NCBI RefSeq assembly: GCF_019801145.1
Contig: NZ_JAHVJQ010000001.1
Coordinates: forward strand, 372,001 to 436,000
Length of the DNA: 64,000 nt
Direction: 5' to 3'
Source of the DNA: Leisingera aquaemixtae
GTDB taxonomy: Bacteria > Pseudomonadota > Alphaproteobacteria > Rhodobacterales > Rhodobacteraceae
Shown: one piece after another, positions 49,509 through 59,179 of the stretch
Layout of the letters: the number at the start of each line of letters is the position of its first letter
How positions within the stretch are numbered: the first letter of the stretch is position 1
Made by a program: the position numbers and the translations under genes
Notes under the pieces: model-generated
Databases searched by the model: none
Told to the model about the DNA's origin: nothing
What the model saw: only the letters and a program-made list of their open reading frames with translations

Positions 49509-49838
49509 TCAGTTCACCAGCGCATCGACAACAGCAACCGCGCCGATGATCGCCAGGGTGTCCTTGACCACCTCATAGATTTTGTCGTCCTGGCGCACGT
49601 AACGGTGCCCGTCGCGCGGCGGGTTCAGGCCCCAGCGGCGGTAATCGTCCACATAGACCCAATTGTCGCCGTGAATGTATCCGTGCCGGGCGTGGCGCTT
49701 CTTCACTTGGCCCGGTGCGTAGTAAGACGCGCTGTTCTTGTGTCCCGGCGCCCACTTCGGCGGCCCCGCGTAAGAGGCTGCGGGGATAAGGGACAGGGTC
49801 ATCGCCGCGGCGGCGGCTGCCGTCAGAATCTTCTGCAT
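49509..49838 (-). CDS. RcnB-family periplasmic protein
   Basis: A 109-residue secreted protein. The signal peptide MQKILTAAAAAAMTLSLIPAASYA is clear. The mature part is rich in Tyr, His, Arg and Asp (HARHGYIHGDNWVYVDDYRRWGLNPPRDGHRYVRQDDKIYEV), matching the RcnB/PF11776 family, whose E. coli member affects nickel and cobalt homeostasis. It ends in a hydrophobic helix (LAIIGAVAVVDALVN). AGGAG is the ribosome site. Metal role is by analogy only. Confidence 0.85.
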   Translation of the reverse strand: MQKILTAAAAAAMTLSLIPAASYAGPPKWAPGHKNSASYYAPGQVKKRHARHGYIHGDNWVYVDDYRRWGLNPPRDGHRYVRQDDKIYEVVKDTLAIIGAVAVVDALVN

Positions 49839-50023
49839 TGCGGATCTCCTGTGATCGCTGCGTTTGAACATCACATGGGGGAGGCAGCGGCGAAAGGCAA
49901 ATCCCCTGCGCCGGAAAATGCCGGCGGCGGGACGAAACCGGCGGTCTTGCGCCGGTTCCCTGTTTCGCGCTGGTTTCTGGATTCTGTGGCATTTCTGCCG
50001 GTAAGCGGATCAGGCGGTGTACG

Positions 50024-50053
50024 GGGGGTGCACAGGGGGTGCACGCAGGGTGC
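50024..50053 (+). repeat. Short direct repeats, 11-base period
   Basis: GGGGGTGCAC occurs at 50024-50033 and 50035-50044, and a decayed third unit GGGTGC at 50048-50053 keeps the 11-base phase. The repeats lie between hpt and the rcnB-like gene, about 190 bases upstream of the latter's start. One copy per helical turn suggests a protein-binding array, but no family is assigned. Confidence 0.5.
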
Positions 50054-50072
50054 CGCCCGCATTTCGGGGTGC

Positions 50073-50092
50073 CGGGCGGGTAACCCCGCCCG
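50073..50092 (-). terminator. Hairpin after hpt
   Basis: CGGGCGGG (50073-50080) pairs with CCCGCCCG (50085-50092) over TAAC, 15 bases after the hpt stop. There is no T-tract. Confidence 0.4.
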
Positions 50093-50106
50093 CGCTCGGG
50101 CGGCGG

Positions 50107-50652
50107 TTAGCCCTCGTCAGTGAACCGCACCTTGCCGATATGCGGCAGGTTCCGGTTGCGCTGCGCATAGTCGATGCCATAGCCGACAACGAATTCGTCC
50201 GGGATCTCGAAACCCACCCAGTCAGAGCGGAAATCCACCTCGCGCCGCGACGGCTTGTCCAGGAGCGCAATGGATTTCAGCCGCGCCGGATTGCGGCTTT
50301 GCAGCAGGTGGGTGACGTGGTTCAGCGTGTGGCCGGTGTCGACGATATCCTCCACGACCAGCACGTCGCGTCCTTCAATGGCGCCGCGCAAGTCTTTGAG
50401 AATACGCACTTCCCGGCTGCTCTCCATGGCATCTCCATAAGAGGATGCCTCCAGGAAATCGACCTCGATCGGCAGGTCCAGCTCGCGCACCAGATCGGCG
50501 ATGAACACGAAACTGCCGCGCAACAGGCCGACCACGACCAGCTTGTCGGTATTGCCGAATTCCTTCTGGATTTCCTCGCAAAGCTCCTCGATCCGCGCGG
50601 CGATTGCCTTGGCCGAGATCATCACATCAATGACATATGGACGCTGTGTCAT
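50107..50652 (-). CDS. hpt: Hypoxanthine phosphoribosyltransferase
   Basis: A 181-residue purine salvage enzyme that joins hypoxanthine or guanine with PRPP. The PRPP-binding motif is [13 protein letters not shown], the flexible-loop residues are in EASSYGD, and the C-terminal base site is [16 protein letters not shown]. Length and order are normal. It is divergent from the COQ10/RatA gene with a 74-base gap. Confidence 0.96.
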   Translation of the reverse strand: MTQRPYVIDVMISAKAIAARIEELCEEIQKEFGNTDKLVVVGLLRGSFVFIADLVRELDLPIEVDFLEASSYGDAMESSREVRILKDLRGAIEGRDVLVVEDIVDTGHTLNHVTHLLQSRNPARLKSIALLDKPSRREVDFRSDWVGFEIPDEFVVGYGIDYAQRNRNLPHIGKVRFTDEG

Positions 50653-50726
50653 GGCTGCCCCCTTGAATTTCCCGCGCGTACATAGGACATCACGCCCGGT
50701 AATTGTAGCAGAAAATCAGCGGACAG

Positions 50727-51173
50727 ATGCCCACACACTCGGAAACCCGCCAGATGCCCTATTCGGCACAGCAGATGTACGATCTGGTGGCCGATGTCGC
50801 GCGATACCCTAAGTTCCTGCCCTGGTGCGCTGCCGCCCGCATCCGCAGCCGTGCGCCGCTGGGCGATGCTGAGGTGATGGAAGCGGATCTGGTGATCTCC
50901 TTCAAGGTTTTCCGCGAACGCTTTGGCAGCCGGGTAACTCTTTATCCGGATGAGAGAAAAATCGACACCGAGTATCTGGACGGCCCGTTCCGCTACATGA
51001 AGTCCAACTGGATTTTCACCCCGCGCGAGGACGGCAGCTGCGACGTCGACTTCTTCGTCGATTTCGAATTCAAGAATGCGGTTCTGCAAAGCATCATCGG
51101 GGTGGTCTTCAACGAGGCGATGCAGCGGATCGTGCGTGCGTTTGAGCGGCGGGCGGCGGAATTGTACGGCTGA
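50727..51173 (+). CDS. COQ10/RatA START-domain protein
   Basis: A 148-residue START/polyketide-cyclase fold protein. The opening MPYSAQQMYDLVADVARYPKFLPWC and the later FRYMKSNWIFTPREDGSCDVDFFVDFEFKN are the family signature. Eukaryotic COQ10 binds ubiquinone; in E. coli the homologue was named RatA as a ribosome-association toxin. In alphaproteobacteria a quinone-chaperone role is more likely. No RatB antitoxin gene is adjacent. Confidence 0.9.
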   Translation: MPTHSETRQMPYSAQQMYDLVADVARYPKFLPWCAAARIRSRAPLGDAEVMEADLVISFKVFRERFGSRVTLYPDERKIDTEYLDGPFRYMKSNWIFTPREDGSCDVDFFVDFEFKNAVLQSIIGVVFNEAMQRIVRAFERRAAELYG

Positions 51174-51267
51174 AGCTCAGCGGGGCGAGATACCTGTTGA
51201 CCTCAAGCGGGCTTCAAGTCGTATCAACGGCTGAATTCGTCATTTCCCTCGGAAGGAGCACCCCGCA

Positions 51268-51909
51268 ATGGAGCAGGAATTCTGGCAGGCGCGCTGGCGC
51301 GAGAACCGGATCGGGTTTCATGAGGCCGCACCCAACTCTTTGCTGACCAGGCATTTTTCCCGGCTTGGACTGGAGGCGGGTCAATCCGTCTTTGTGCCGC
51401 TTTGCGGCAAGGCGCTGGACCTGGACTGGCTGCTTTCCAAGGGATTGCGTGTGACCGGTGTGGAGTTCAATCAGGGCGCGGTGGAAGAGGTGTTTGCGCG
51501 GCTGGAGCTGGCGCCGGAGGTGTCCAGGCAGGATGGCCTGATCCGCTTTCAGGCAGGTGAACTGACCCTCTACGCCGGTGATTTTTTTGCCCTGTCGCCG
51601 GCGCATCTCGGGCAGGTTGATGCAGTCTATGACCGGGCGGCGCTGGTTGCCGTGAAACCGGAGGACCGGCAGGCCTATGCCGCGCATCTGAACCGGATCA
51701 CCGGCACTGCCAGGCAGCTTCTGATCGGCTTTGACTATGACCAGTCCCTGATGGACGGGCCGCCGTTTTCGGTGCCGGGATCAGCCGTGCAGGCGCTGTA
51801 CCAGGGCAGCCATGGCATCACCTTGATCGAGGAGCGCGCAGCGGGTGGCCGTGTCGGAGAACGCTGCAATGCGCTGGAACAGGCATGGCTGCTGGAATCT
51901 TTGTCCTGA
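51268..51909 (+). CDS. tpm: Thiopurine S-methyltransferase family protein
   Basis: A 213-residue SAM-dependent methyltransferase. The N-terminal FWQARWRENRIGFHE, the SAM motif FVPLCGKALDLDWLLSKG and VTGVEFNQGAVEE match bacterial Tpm, which methylates thiopurines, selenite or tellurite. GGAAGGAG sits before the ATG. The natural substrate in roseobacters is unknown; sulfur or selenium metabolites are plausible. Confidence 0.92.
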   Translation: MEQEFWQARWRENRIGFHEAAPNSLLTRHFSRLGLEAGQSVFVPLCGKALDLDWLLSKGLRVTGVEFNQGAVEEVFARLELAPEVSRQDGLIRFQAGELTLYAGDFFALSPAHLGQVDAVYDRAALVAVKPEDRQAYAAHLNRITGTARQLLIGFDYDQSLMDGPPFSVPGSAVQALYQGSHGITLIEERAAGGRVGERCNALEQAWLLESLS

Positions 51910-51931
51910 AGCCGCTGATCTGTAACGGAAA

Positions 51932-51953
51932 ACGGGCCCCCGAAGGGACCCGT
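51932..51953 (-). terminator. Terminator of amtB (convergent with tpm)
   Basis: ACGGGCCCC (51932-51940) and its partner through 51953 form an ACGGG-CCC stem; on the minus strand it is followed by TTTTCC. It lies between convergent tpm and amtB. Confidence 0.7.
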
Positions 51954-52008
51954 CCGGTGCGGAAATTGCACCGTCTGCCGTGAGTGGTGGCATTCGTCAT
52001 AGCCGGGG

Positions 52009-53190
52009 TCAGCTGTTCATGTCGTATGCGCGCTCACCGTGAACAGAGAGATCGAGGCCGTTGGTCTCGCTTTCAAGATCCACGCGCAGGGACGTGATCG
52101 CTGCGGAGACCTTTACCAGCAGGATGGTTACAACCACGGTGAAGATGCCGACGATAACCAGCGCGCCCAGCTGCGCGGCCCAGGCGCCGGCGCCGAAGGC
52201 TGCGATCATGATAGTGCCGAAGATGCCGCCGACACCGTGCACGGCAAAGACGTCGAGGGTGTCGTCGATCTGCATCTTGTTGCGCACCAGGTTGACCATC
52301 TCCTGGCACAGCACGCCTGCGATGGCACCGATGATCAGCGCCTCCATCGGGCCGACAAAGCCGGAGGCCGGAGTGATCGAGGCGAGGCCCGCAATGGTGC
52401 CGGTGACCAAGCCCACGAGGGAGGCTTTGCCGTATTTGATCTTTTCCCACAGCGCCCAGCTGAGCGACGCGGTGGCAGCGGAGATATGGGTCACGGTCAG
52501 CGCCATCGCCGCGCCGCCGTCAGCGGCCAGCTGCGAGCCGCCGTTGAAGCCGAACCAGCCGACCCACAGCATCGCGGCGCCAATCATCACATAGCCGGGG
52601 TTGTGCGGCGGGATGGTGCGGTTTTTGCGCGGGCCCAGGAAGAAGGCGATGATGAGTGCTGCGAGGCCTGCGGTTTCATGCACCACGATGCCGCCGGCAA
52701 AATCCTTGACCCCGGTGTCGCCGAAAATGCCGCCGTCTGCCAGGAAGCCGCCGCCCCAGATCCAGTGCACCACCGGCGCATAGCACAAGAGCATCCAGAG
52801 GCCGGAGAACACCAGCACGAAGCCGAAGCCGACGCGTTCCACATAGGCGCCGACGATCAGCGCGGGCGTGATGATGGCAAATGTCATCTGGAAGGCAAAG
52901 AACAGAACCTCAGGCAGGGTGCCGGACAGGCTGTCGGCGGTGACGCCGTTCAGGAACATCTTGTCCAGACCTCCCCAGATACCTGACGTGCCGCTTCCAA
53001 AGGCAATGGTATAGCCGAAGGCCAGCCACAGAACGCTCATCAAACAGGCAATGGCGTAGCAATGCATGAAGACGCTGAGCACATTGCGGGCACGCACAAG
53101 GCCGCCGTAGAACAGGGCCAGTCCTGGCAATGTCATGAAGAGGACCAGGGCCGTGGCCACAATGATCCATGCGGTATCCGCTCCGTTCAT
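52009..53190 (-). CDS. amtB: Ammonium transporter
   Basis: A 393-residue membrane channel of the Amt/Rh family with about eleven helices. Conserved pieces are LPGLALFYGGLVRARN, the FAFQMTFAIITPALIVGAYVER segment, and the twin pore histidines in VVHETAG and VHGVGG. GGGGAAGG precedes ATG 53190. Unlike the usual arrangement, no glnK gene sits beside it in this window. A terminator lies downstream. Confidence 0.96.
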   Translation of the reverse strand: MNGADTAWIIVATALVLFMTLPGLALFYGGLVRARNVLSVFMHCYAIACLMSVLWLAFGYTIAFGSGTSGIWGGLDKMFLNGVTADSLSGTLPEVLFFAFQMTFAIITPALIVGAYVERVGFGFVLVFSGLWMLLCYAPVVHWIWGGGFLADGGIFGDTGVKDFAGGIVVHETAGLAALIIAFFLGPRKNRTIPPHNPGYVMIGAAMLWVGWFGFNGGSQLAADGGAAMALTVTHISAATASLSWALWEKIKYGKASLVGLVTGTIAGLASITPASGFVGPMEALIIGAIAGVLCQEMVNLVRNKMQIDDTLDVFAVHGVGGIFGTIMIAAFGAGAWAAQLGALVIVGIFTVVVTILLVKVSAAITSLRVDLESETNGLDLSVHGERAYDMNS

Positions 53191-53329
53191 CCGATTGTTC
53201 CTTCCCCTCAATAACCGGTGCGGTCAGGAGAAAGCGCAGTCCGGGCGCAGAAAAAAGCGGCAGAGGTGCGGAGGGCGCACAAAAACGGGGCTTTTTTGCA
53301 AATGCTGAAAAATTGAGCGCCGCAGCGGG

Positions 53330-53821
53330 TCAGCTGCCCGTTTCGCGTTCGATTTGGGAAACGGCCTGCGCCAGCAGGTCCAGTGCGTGGTCACGGGTGG
53401 CTGCGCGGACATTGGCGCGGCCGATGGCGCCGAATTCCACGGTTTCCGTTGTGGCGGGCCGGCCTGCGCGGGCCAGGCCAAAGCAGACGCGGCCCTCGGG
53501 CTTGAACTCCGACCCGCCGGGGCCTGCAATACCGGTGACGGAGACGGCCAGGGTGACACCCGCGTTCCGGACCGCACCTTCGGCCATTTCCGCGGCGACC
53601 TCCTCGCTGACGGCGCCCTCGGCGTCCAGCGTGTCCGCCTTGACGCCCAGCATCTGCATCTTGGCGGCGTTGGAATAGGTGACAAAGCCGCGGTCGACCA
53701 CGGCGGAGGAGCCCGGGATGTCCGTCAGCGCCGCGGCGATCATGCCGCCGGTGCAGCTCTCAGCGGTGGCGATGGTGATGCCTGCGGCTGTTGCGCGTCT
53801 GATCAGCTCATCCGTGACCAT
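53330..53821 (-). CDS. pncC: Nicotinamide-nucleotide amidohydrolase PncC (CinA C-terminal domain)
   Basis: A 163-residue stand-alone CinA domain that deamidates NMN to NaMN in NAD recycling. Family motifs are TAESCTGGMIAAALTD, VTYSNAAKMQMLGV and SVTGIAGPGG. The N-terminal MoCF/ADPR domain of full CinA is absent, which is common. It lies two bases after pgpA on the same strand, so it belongs to the ispDF-pgpA-pncC run. Confidence 0.94.
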   Translation of the reverse strand: MVTDELIRRATAAGITIATAESCTGGMIAAALTDIPGSSAVVDRGFVTYSNAAKMQMLGVKADTLDAEGAVSEEVAAEMAEGAVRNAGVTLAVSVTGIAGPGGSEFKPEGRVCFGLARAGRPATTETVEFGAIGRANVRAATRDHALDLLAQAVSQIERETGS

Positions 53822-53823
53822 GC

Positions 53824-54330
53824 TTACATTCCCAGGACGCCGTGCGACAGAAAGGCAAGCGCGGCAACGCAGATGGCAGCCAGGATACCCGCGATAATGT
53901 CATCCATCATCACGCCGGTCGCGCCCTTCTGCCGGTCGGCCCAGCCGACAGGGCCGGGTTTCAGGATGTCAAACAGGCGGAACAGCACAAAGGCGGCAAT
54001 CCAGCCCGGCCACAGCGCGGTGATCTCGATATCATGCGCCCAGGCCGGATAGGACACGGCCCAGAGCGCGGTGAACTGGCCTGCGACCTCGTCCAGGACA
54101 AATTCCGAGGGGTCCATGTTCTCGCGGTTGCGGGTCATCGCTTCTGCTGCCCAGACGCCAACGATCATGCAGATCACGGTCGCCAGCGCCAGTAGCAGGA
54201 ACCCGCCCAGCTGGTGCAGCGCATAGGCCATGGGCAGGGCGGCAAGCGAGCCCCAGGTGCCGGGCGCAGGCCGCAGGTAGCCGATGCCGCCGACGGTGCC
54301 GATCAGGAAAGCCAGGCGCGATCTCTTCAT
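53824..54330 (-). CDS. pgpA: Phosphatidylglycerophosphatase A
   Basis: A 168-residue membrane protein that dephosphorylates PGP to phosphatidylglycerol. The opening [19 protein letters not shown] and the [14 protein letters not shown] motif (metal-binding Asp/Glu) are diagnostic, followed by [14 protein letters not shown] and [10 protein letters not shown]. Its start overlaps the ispDF stop by four bases, which suggests coupled translation. Confidence 0.95.
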   Translation of the reverse strand: MKRSRLAFLIGTVGGIGYLRPAPGTWGSLAALPMAYALHQLGGFLLLALATVICMIVGVWAAEAMTRNRENMDPSEFVLDEVAGQFTALWAVSYPAWAHDIEITALWPGWIAAFVLFRLFDILKPGPVGWADRQKGATGVMMDDIIAGILAAICVAALAFLSHGVLGM

Positions 54331-55463
54331 GGTTTCACCAGTGCTGCAGTGGCGATGGCGGCAATGCCCTCGCCGCGGCCGGTGAAGCCGAGGCGTTCCG
54401 ACGTGGTGGCCTTGATCGACACTCGGTCTGCGCCGATGCCGAGGATTTCAGCCATTACGGCACGCATCCTGGCGGCGTGGGGGCCAACCTTGGGGTATTC
54501 GCAGACCAGGGTGCAGTCGACGTTCGACAGGGTGAACCCCATCTCGCGCGCCAGGTTGGCGGCGTGGCGCAGGAAAATCTCGCTGGCAGCGCCTTTCCAC
54601 TGCGGATCGGACGGCGGGAAGTGCTGGCCGATGTCGCCCTGCGCCAGCGCACCATAGATGGCGTCGGTGACGGCGTGCATGCCGACATCGGCGTCGGAGT
54701 GGCCCTGCAGGGTTTTTTCATGCGGGATTTCCACCCCGCACAGGATCACGCTGTCGCCGGGGCCGAAGCGGTGCACGTCGTAACCGTTGCCAAGCCTGAT
54801 ATCCATGTCTGCTCCCAGAATGCGTTCCGCCCGGGTGAAGTCCTCGGGGCGGGTTATTTTGATGTTGTCCGGCTCCCCCGGAATGATGCGGACGTCAAGC
54901 CCTGCAGCGCGCGCCACCTCGACATCATCGGCGGCTCCGCCGGGGTGGGCAAGATGTGCCGCTAGAATGTCCTGAAACCGGAAACCCTGGGGCGTCTGCG
55001 CGGCAAACAGCCCATTGCGGTCCTGGGTGCCGGTGACGGTTTCATCCGCGCCGGTCCACAGCGCATCAGTCACTGCAAGCGCCGGGGCTGCGGCAGGTGT
55101 TTCGTCCAAGGCGTTGAGAATGCTGTGGATCAGGGCCGGGCTGACGCAGGGCCGGGCAGCGTCGTGGATCAGCACCTTGTCCACGTTGTGCGGCGCCAGC
55201 GCTTTGAGACCGTTCAGGACGGAGGCGGCCCGCTCTACACCGCCTTCAGCCAGGATCAGGTTGGGATTGCCGGCGAATTCCTCCCAAGCGGCGGTGTCAT
55301 CCGCTGACAGCACCAGAACCATGAGGTCCACGCCCGCACGCGCAAAGGCTTCGAGGGTCCAGTCGATCACCCGGCGGCCTTTCAGCGGGCGCCATTGCTT
55401 GGGTGTGCCGCCGCCTGCGCGGATGCCGCGGCCGGCGGCGACGATCAGGGCGGCTGTGGTCAT
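54327..55463 (-). CDS. ispDF: Bifunctional IspD/IspF
   Basis: A fused enzyme of 378 residues for two MEP-pathway steps. Residues 1-225 are IspD ([29 protein letters not shown]) making CDP-ME. Residues 228-378 are IspF ([15 protein letters not shown] with metal-binding DVH, and [16 protein letters not shown]) cyclising CDP-MEP. The fusion is common in alphaproteobacteria. ATG 55463 has GAGGA at the right distance; ATG 55490 lacks a ribosome site. Confidence 0.95.
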   Translation of the reverse strand: MTTAALIVAAGRGIRAGGGTPKQWRPLKGRRVIDWTLEAFARAGVDLMVLVLSADDTAAWEEFAGNPNLILAEGGVERAASVLNGLKALAPHNVDKVLIHDAARPCVSPALIHSILNALDETPAAAPALAVTDALWTGADETVTGTQDRNGLFAAQTPQGFRFQDILAAHLAHPGGAADDVEVARAAGLDVRIIPGEPDNIKITRPEDFTRAERILGADMDIRLGNGYDVHRFGPGDSVILCGVEIPHEKTLQGHSDADVGMHAVTDAIYGALAQGDIGQHFPPSDPQWKGAASEIFLRHAANLAREMGFTLSNVDCTLVCEYPKVGPHAARMRAVMAEILGIGADRVSIKATTSERLGFTGRGEGIAAIATAALVKP

Positions 55464-55645
55464 GCGGTCCTCGTGCGGAAGTTCGCTCATTGTTTATGAG
55501 GTGGCGCGGGAAGTGGCAATCACCCGGCGGAATGTGATTAAAAAATAGGCAAATGAAGGCCGGGAGCGGCTTGCAGAGGCGCAATTCATTGCTGCATAGC
55601 AGAAGCTTCGGGTAAAAACCTCTCAGTTGCACAAGGATTAGGCAG

Positions 55646-56632
55646 TTGTCCTTCACGCTTGGAACCACCTCCATGTCTCCACCCATCGCACTGGCGCCGA
55701 TGGCGGGAATCACCGACCGGCCGTTCCGGGATCTGGTCCGCTCCTTTGGTGTGGGGCTGATGGTGAGCGAGATGGTGGCAAGCCAGGAGATGGTGCAGGC
55801 CAAGCCCGGCGTGCGCGAGCGGGCCGAGCTGAGCGCGGATGTGGAGAACACCGCGGTGCAGCTGGCGGGGCGTGACGAATACTGGATTGCCGAGGCCGCG
55901 AAACAGGTCGCCGGGCAGGGCGCACGGATCATCGACATCAACATGGGCTGCCCCGCAAAAAAGGTGACAAACGGCTATTCCGGCTCTGCCTTGCTGAAGA
56001 CGCCGGACCACGCGCTAAAGCTGATCGAGGCGGTGGTCGGCGCCGTGGACGTGCCGGTGACGCTGAAGACGCGGCTGGGCTGGGACGACAACTGCCTGAA
56101 CGCACCGGACGTGGCGCGCCGCGCCTGCGAGGCCGGGGTGCAGATGGTGACGATCCACGGCCGCACCCGCTGCCAGTTCTACAAGGGCTCCGCCGATTGG
56201 GCGGCAATCCGGGCGGTCAAGGACGCGGTGAATGTGCCGCTGCTGGCCAATGGCGATATTGTGGACACGGCAACTGCGCGGCAGGCGCTGGAGCAGTCCG
56301 GTGCCGATGGCGTGATGATCGGGCGCGGGGCTGAAGGAAAGCCCTGGCTTCTGGCGGAGGTGGCCCATCATCTGTGGGGAGCTCCGGCGCCGGAAATCCC
56401 GGAAGGGGATGCATTTATTCAAATGGTTTCAGATCATTACCGGGCGATGCTCGACTTCTACGGGCAGGATCTGGGGGTGCGCGTCGCGCGCAAGCATCTG
56501 GGCTGGTACATGGATGAGGCCGGAACCGGCCCCGCCATGCGCCGCGCAGTGCTGACGGAGAAGAACCCGCAAGAGGTGCTGGCCCTGCTGCCGGAGGCGC
56601 TGAGCGCACAAAGACCGGAGGCCGCCGCATGA
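55646..56632 (+). CDS. dusB: tRNA-dihydrouridine synthase (NifR3)
   Basis: A 328-residue flavoenzyme that reduces uridines in tRNA. The opening PIALAPMAGITDRPFR, the catalytic Cys102 in NMGCPAKKV, and ANGDI with GRGAEGKPW for FMN are intact. The start codon is TTG 55646, with AAGGA nearby; ATG 55673 would cut conserved N-terminal residues. It heads the nifR3-ntrB-ntrC-ntrY-ntrX operon known from Rhodobacter and other alphaproteobacteria, and its stop overlaps ntrB. Confidence 0.93.
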   Translation: MSFTLGTTSMSPPIALAPMAGITDRPFRDLVRSFGVGLMVSEMVASQEMVQAKPGVRERAELSADVENTAVQLAGRDEYWIAEAAKQVAGQGARIIDINMGCPAKKVTNGYSGSALLKTPDHALKLIEAVVGAVDVPVTLKTRLGWDDNCLNAPDVARRACEAGVQMVTIHGRTRCQFYKGSADWAAIRAVKDAVNVPLLANGDIVDTATARQALEQSGADGVMIGRGAEGKPWLLAEVAHHLWGAPAPEIPEGDAFIQMVSDHYRAMLDFYGQDLGVRVARKHLGWYMDEAGTGPAMRRAVLTEKNPQEVLALLPEALSAQRPEAAA

Positions 56633-57708
56633 TGGACAGCACTGCTCTGTGGGCCTCTTTGCCGGTGCCGGCCTTTCTGATCGACGCCTGGGACAAGATC
56701 GCCGATGTGAATGCGGCCGGCGAGGGGTTCCTCAACACCTCGCGCAAGGCGCTGACGGGGCAGCCGGTCTGGGACACGCTGGCCATCGACGCGCCGATCG
56801 AGGAGGCCTTTGCCCGCGCCCGGGTGCAAGGCACGCCGCTGTTCGTGAACGACATCGACGTCGGCTCCGGCAGCCGGGCGCCGCTGCAGTGCGGGGTGCA
56901 GATCGCGCCGCTGCAGGGGCATGAGGGGGTGATGCTGCTTATGGTCACCCCGCGGGAACTGGCCGGGCGCATGACGCAGACCCATTCCGCCAAATCCGCG
57001 GCTGCCTCTGCCATCGGCATGGCGGAGATGCTGGCGCACGAGATCAAGAACCCGCTGGCGGGTATCACCGGCGCGGCGCAGCTCTTGAGCATGGGGCTGG
57101 GACCGGAAGATCTGGAGCTGACCGACCTGATCGTCAGCGAAAGCCGCCGCATCGTGAAACTGCTGGAGCAGGTGGAGCAGTTCGGCAACCTGACCGAGCC
57201 GGACTTCAAGCCGGTGAACTTGCATGACGTGCTGGACCGTGCGCGGCGCTCGGCGCTGTTGGGGTTCGGCGCCCATATGACCATCTCCGAGGAATACGAC
57301 CCCTCCTTGCCGATGGCCTGGGGCGATGCGGACCAGCTGCTGCAGGTGGTGTTGAACCTGCTGAAGAACGCCTCGGAAGCGGCTGATCCAAAAGGCGGAA
57401 CCATTCATATCCGCACTTTCTATGAACATTCTTTCCGGCTGCGTCGCAGCGACGGAACCGGCAAGCTGCTGCCCCTTCAGATCGAGATCACCGACGATGG
57501 GCCGGGGCTGCCGGAAAACATCAGGGATGACATTTTCGACCCGTTTGTTTCGGGCCGGGAGAACGGCACCGGGCTCGGCCTTGCTTTGGTGAGCAAGATC
57601 GTCTCGGAGCATAATGGCTGGATATCGGTAAGCTCGGTTCCCGGGCGCACAGTGTTCCGGCTGTCGCTGTCGCGCGTGCCGCGCGATGCAAAACCGCAGG
57701 AGAGCTGA
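56629..57708 (+). CDS. ntrB: Nitrogen regulation sensor kinase NtrB
   Basis: A 359-residue cytoplasmic histidine kinase without membrane segments. Residues 1-110 form a PAS domain. The phosphorylated His137 is in LAHEIKNPLAGITGAAQLL. The ATPase has the N-box VLNLLKNASEAAD and G-boxes DDGPGLPE and GTGLGLALV. In enteric and rhodobacterial systems it responds to PII signalling and phosphorylates NtrC. Start overlaps dusB by four bases; ntrC follows after three bases. Confidence 0.95.
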   Translation: MMDSTALWASLPVPAFLIDAWDKIADVNAAGEGFLNTSRKALTGQPVWDTLAIDAPIEEAFARARVQGTPLFVNDIDVGSGSRAPLQCGVQIAPLQGHEGVMLLMVTPRELAGRMTQTHSAKSAAASAIGMAEMLAHEIKNPLAGITGAAQLLSMGLGPEDLELTDLIVSESRRIVKLLEQVEQFGNLTEPDFKPVNLHDVLDRARRSALLGFGAHMTISEEYDPSLPMAWGDADQLLQVVLNLLKNASEAADPKGGTIHIRTFYEHSFRLRRSDGTGKLLPLQIEITDDGPGLPENIRDDIFDPFVSGRENGTGLGLALVSKIVSEHNGWISVSSVPGRTVFRLSLSRVPRDAKPQES

Positions 57709-57711
57709 TCC

Positions 57712-59079
57712 ATGGACGGCACCGTTCTGGTCGCTGACGACGACCGCACAATCCGCACTGTTCTGACCCAGGCGCTGACCCGCGCAGGCTGCAAGGTGCA
57801 TGCAACCTCCTCGCTGACGACGCTGATGCGCTGGGTCGGCGAGGGCAAGGGCGATGTGGTGATATCGGACGTGATGATGCCGGACGGGAACGGGCTGGAG
57901 ATGCTGCCCAAGATCCAGGCCGACCGGCCCGGCCTGCCGGTAATCGTCATTTCCGCGCAGAACACCATCATGACGGCGATCAAGGCAGAGGAGGCGGACG
58001 CCTATGATTACCTGCCCAAGCCCTTTGACCTGCCGGAGCTGATGAAGCGCACCGCCAAGGCGCTGTCCGCCAAGCGGGTGGCACCGGCCGCGGCGAAGGC
58101 GGAGGCGCGGGAGCGCCCGGAAGAGCTGCCGCTGATCGGCCGCAGCGAGGTGATGCAGGCGCTTTACCGGCTGATCGCACGGGTGATGAACACCGATCTG
58201 CCGCTGTTGATCACCGGTGAAAGCGGCACCGGCAAATCCTTGATCGCGCAGGCAATTCACGATTTCTCAGACCGGCGGACCCTGCCGCTGGTGCATGCGG
58301 ACGCTGCCGCAATGATTGAGCTGGAAGGCCCGGCGCGGCTGCTGGCCCAAGCCAGGGGCGGCACCCTTGTGATTGATGAGCTGGCCGACCTGCCGGAGGA
58401 AGCGCAGGCGCGCCTGGTGCGGATGATGGATGCGCCGGGCGATCACGCGCCGCGCTTCATCGCCTCCAGCCAGAAGGATCTGGCCGCGGCGATGGAGGCC
58501 GGGGAGCTGCGTCAGGACCTGTATTACCGGATCTGCGGCACCGCCTTGCACGTCCCGGCGCTGCGCGAGCGGGTGGAGGATATCCCGCTCTTGGCGGAGC
58601 ATTTCCTGATCAAGGCGGAAAACGAAGGCGCGCCGCACCGGCAGCTGAGCGAGGACGCGCGCGAGGTGCTGCGCCGGTTTGCCTGGCCCGGCAATGTGCG
58701 GCAGCTGGAGAACACGGTCTGGCGGCTGGCCCTGACCGCGCGCAGCGAGGAGATCAGCCGGGCCGATGCCGAGGCCGTGCTGGGGCCGCAGGCGGAGGCA
58801 CAGCCTGCCGTGGCGGGGCTGGCGAACGAGAAGCTGTCGGAAGCCGTGGGCCGCCATCTGCAGCGCTATTTCGACCTGCACGGCGACATGCTGCCGCCGC
58901 CGGGCCTGTATATGCGGCTGCTGCGCGAAGTGGAGACGCCCTTGATCGAAATCGCCCTGGCTGCAACCGGAGGCAACCAGGCAAAATGCGCGGATTTGCT
59001 GGGGATCAACCGGAATACCCTGCGTAAGAAGATTACCGATCTGGATATTGAGGTGACACGCCGCCGCAAACTGATGTAA
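57712..59079 (+). CDS. ntrC: Nitrogen regulator NtrC lacking the GAFTGA loop
   Basis: A 455-residue regulator. The receiver has Asp53 ([13 protein letters not shown]). The AAA domain has Walker A GESGTGKS at 169-176 and Walker B LVIDEL at 219-224. Between them the segment is only about 20 residues (196-216) and lacks GAFTGA, the loop that contacts sigma-54. The C-terminal Fis-type HTH is [20 protein letters not shown]. Rhodobacter capsulatus NtrC lacks the same loop and works with housekeeping sigma-70; the same is expected here. Confidence 0.94.
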   Translation: MDGTVLVADDDRTIRTVLTQALTRAGCKVHATSSLTTLMRWVGEGKGDVVISDVMMPDGNGLEMLPKIQADRPGLPVIVISAQNTIMTAIKAEEADAYDYLPKPFDLPELMKRTAKALSAKRVAPAAAKAEARERPEELPLIGRSEVMQALYRLIARVMNTDLPLLITGESGTGKSLIAQAIHDFSDRRTLPLVHADAAAMIELEGPARLLAQARGGTLVIDELADLPEEAQARLVRMMDAPGDHAPRFIASSQKDLAAAMEAGELRQDLYYRICGTALHVPALRERVEDIPLLAEHFLIKAENEGAPHRQLSEDAREVLRRFAWPGNVRQLENTVWRLALTARSEEISRADAEAVLGPQAEAQPAVAGLANEKLSEAVGRHLQRYFDLHGDMLPPPGLYMRLLREVETPLIEIALAATGGNQAKCADLLGINRNTLRKKITDLDIEVTRRRKLM

Positions 59080-59179
59080 TATCGCCACAGAAATGTGGCC
59101 GTGCCGTGAATTTCCTAGGCAGAGCCACGAGATATGGCGGTGACTCGCAAAGAGTCGCACATCAGGATGAGGGCAGTCA

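Noticed and set aside
50727-51173. RatA toxin of a toxin-antitoxin system.
   Set aside because: No RatB partner is adjacent, and the family in alphaproteobacteria is better explained as COQ10-like quinone binding.
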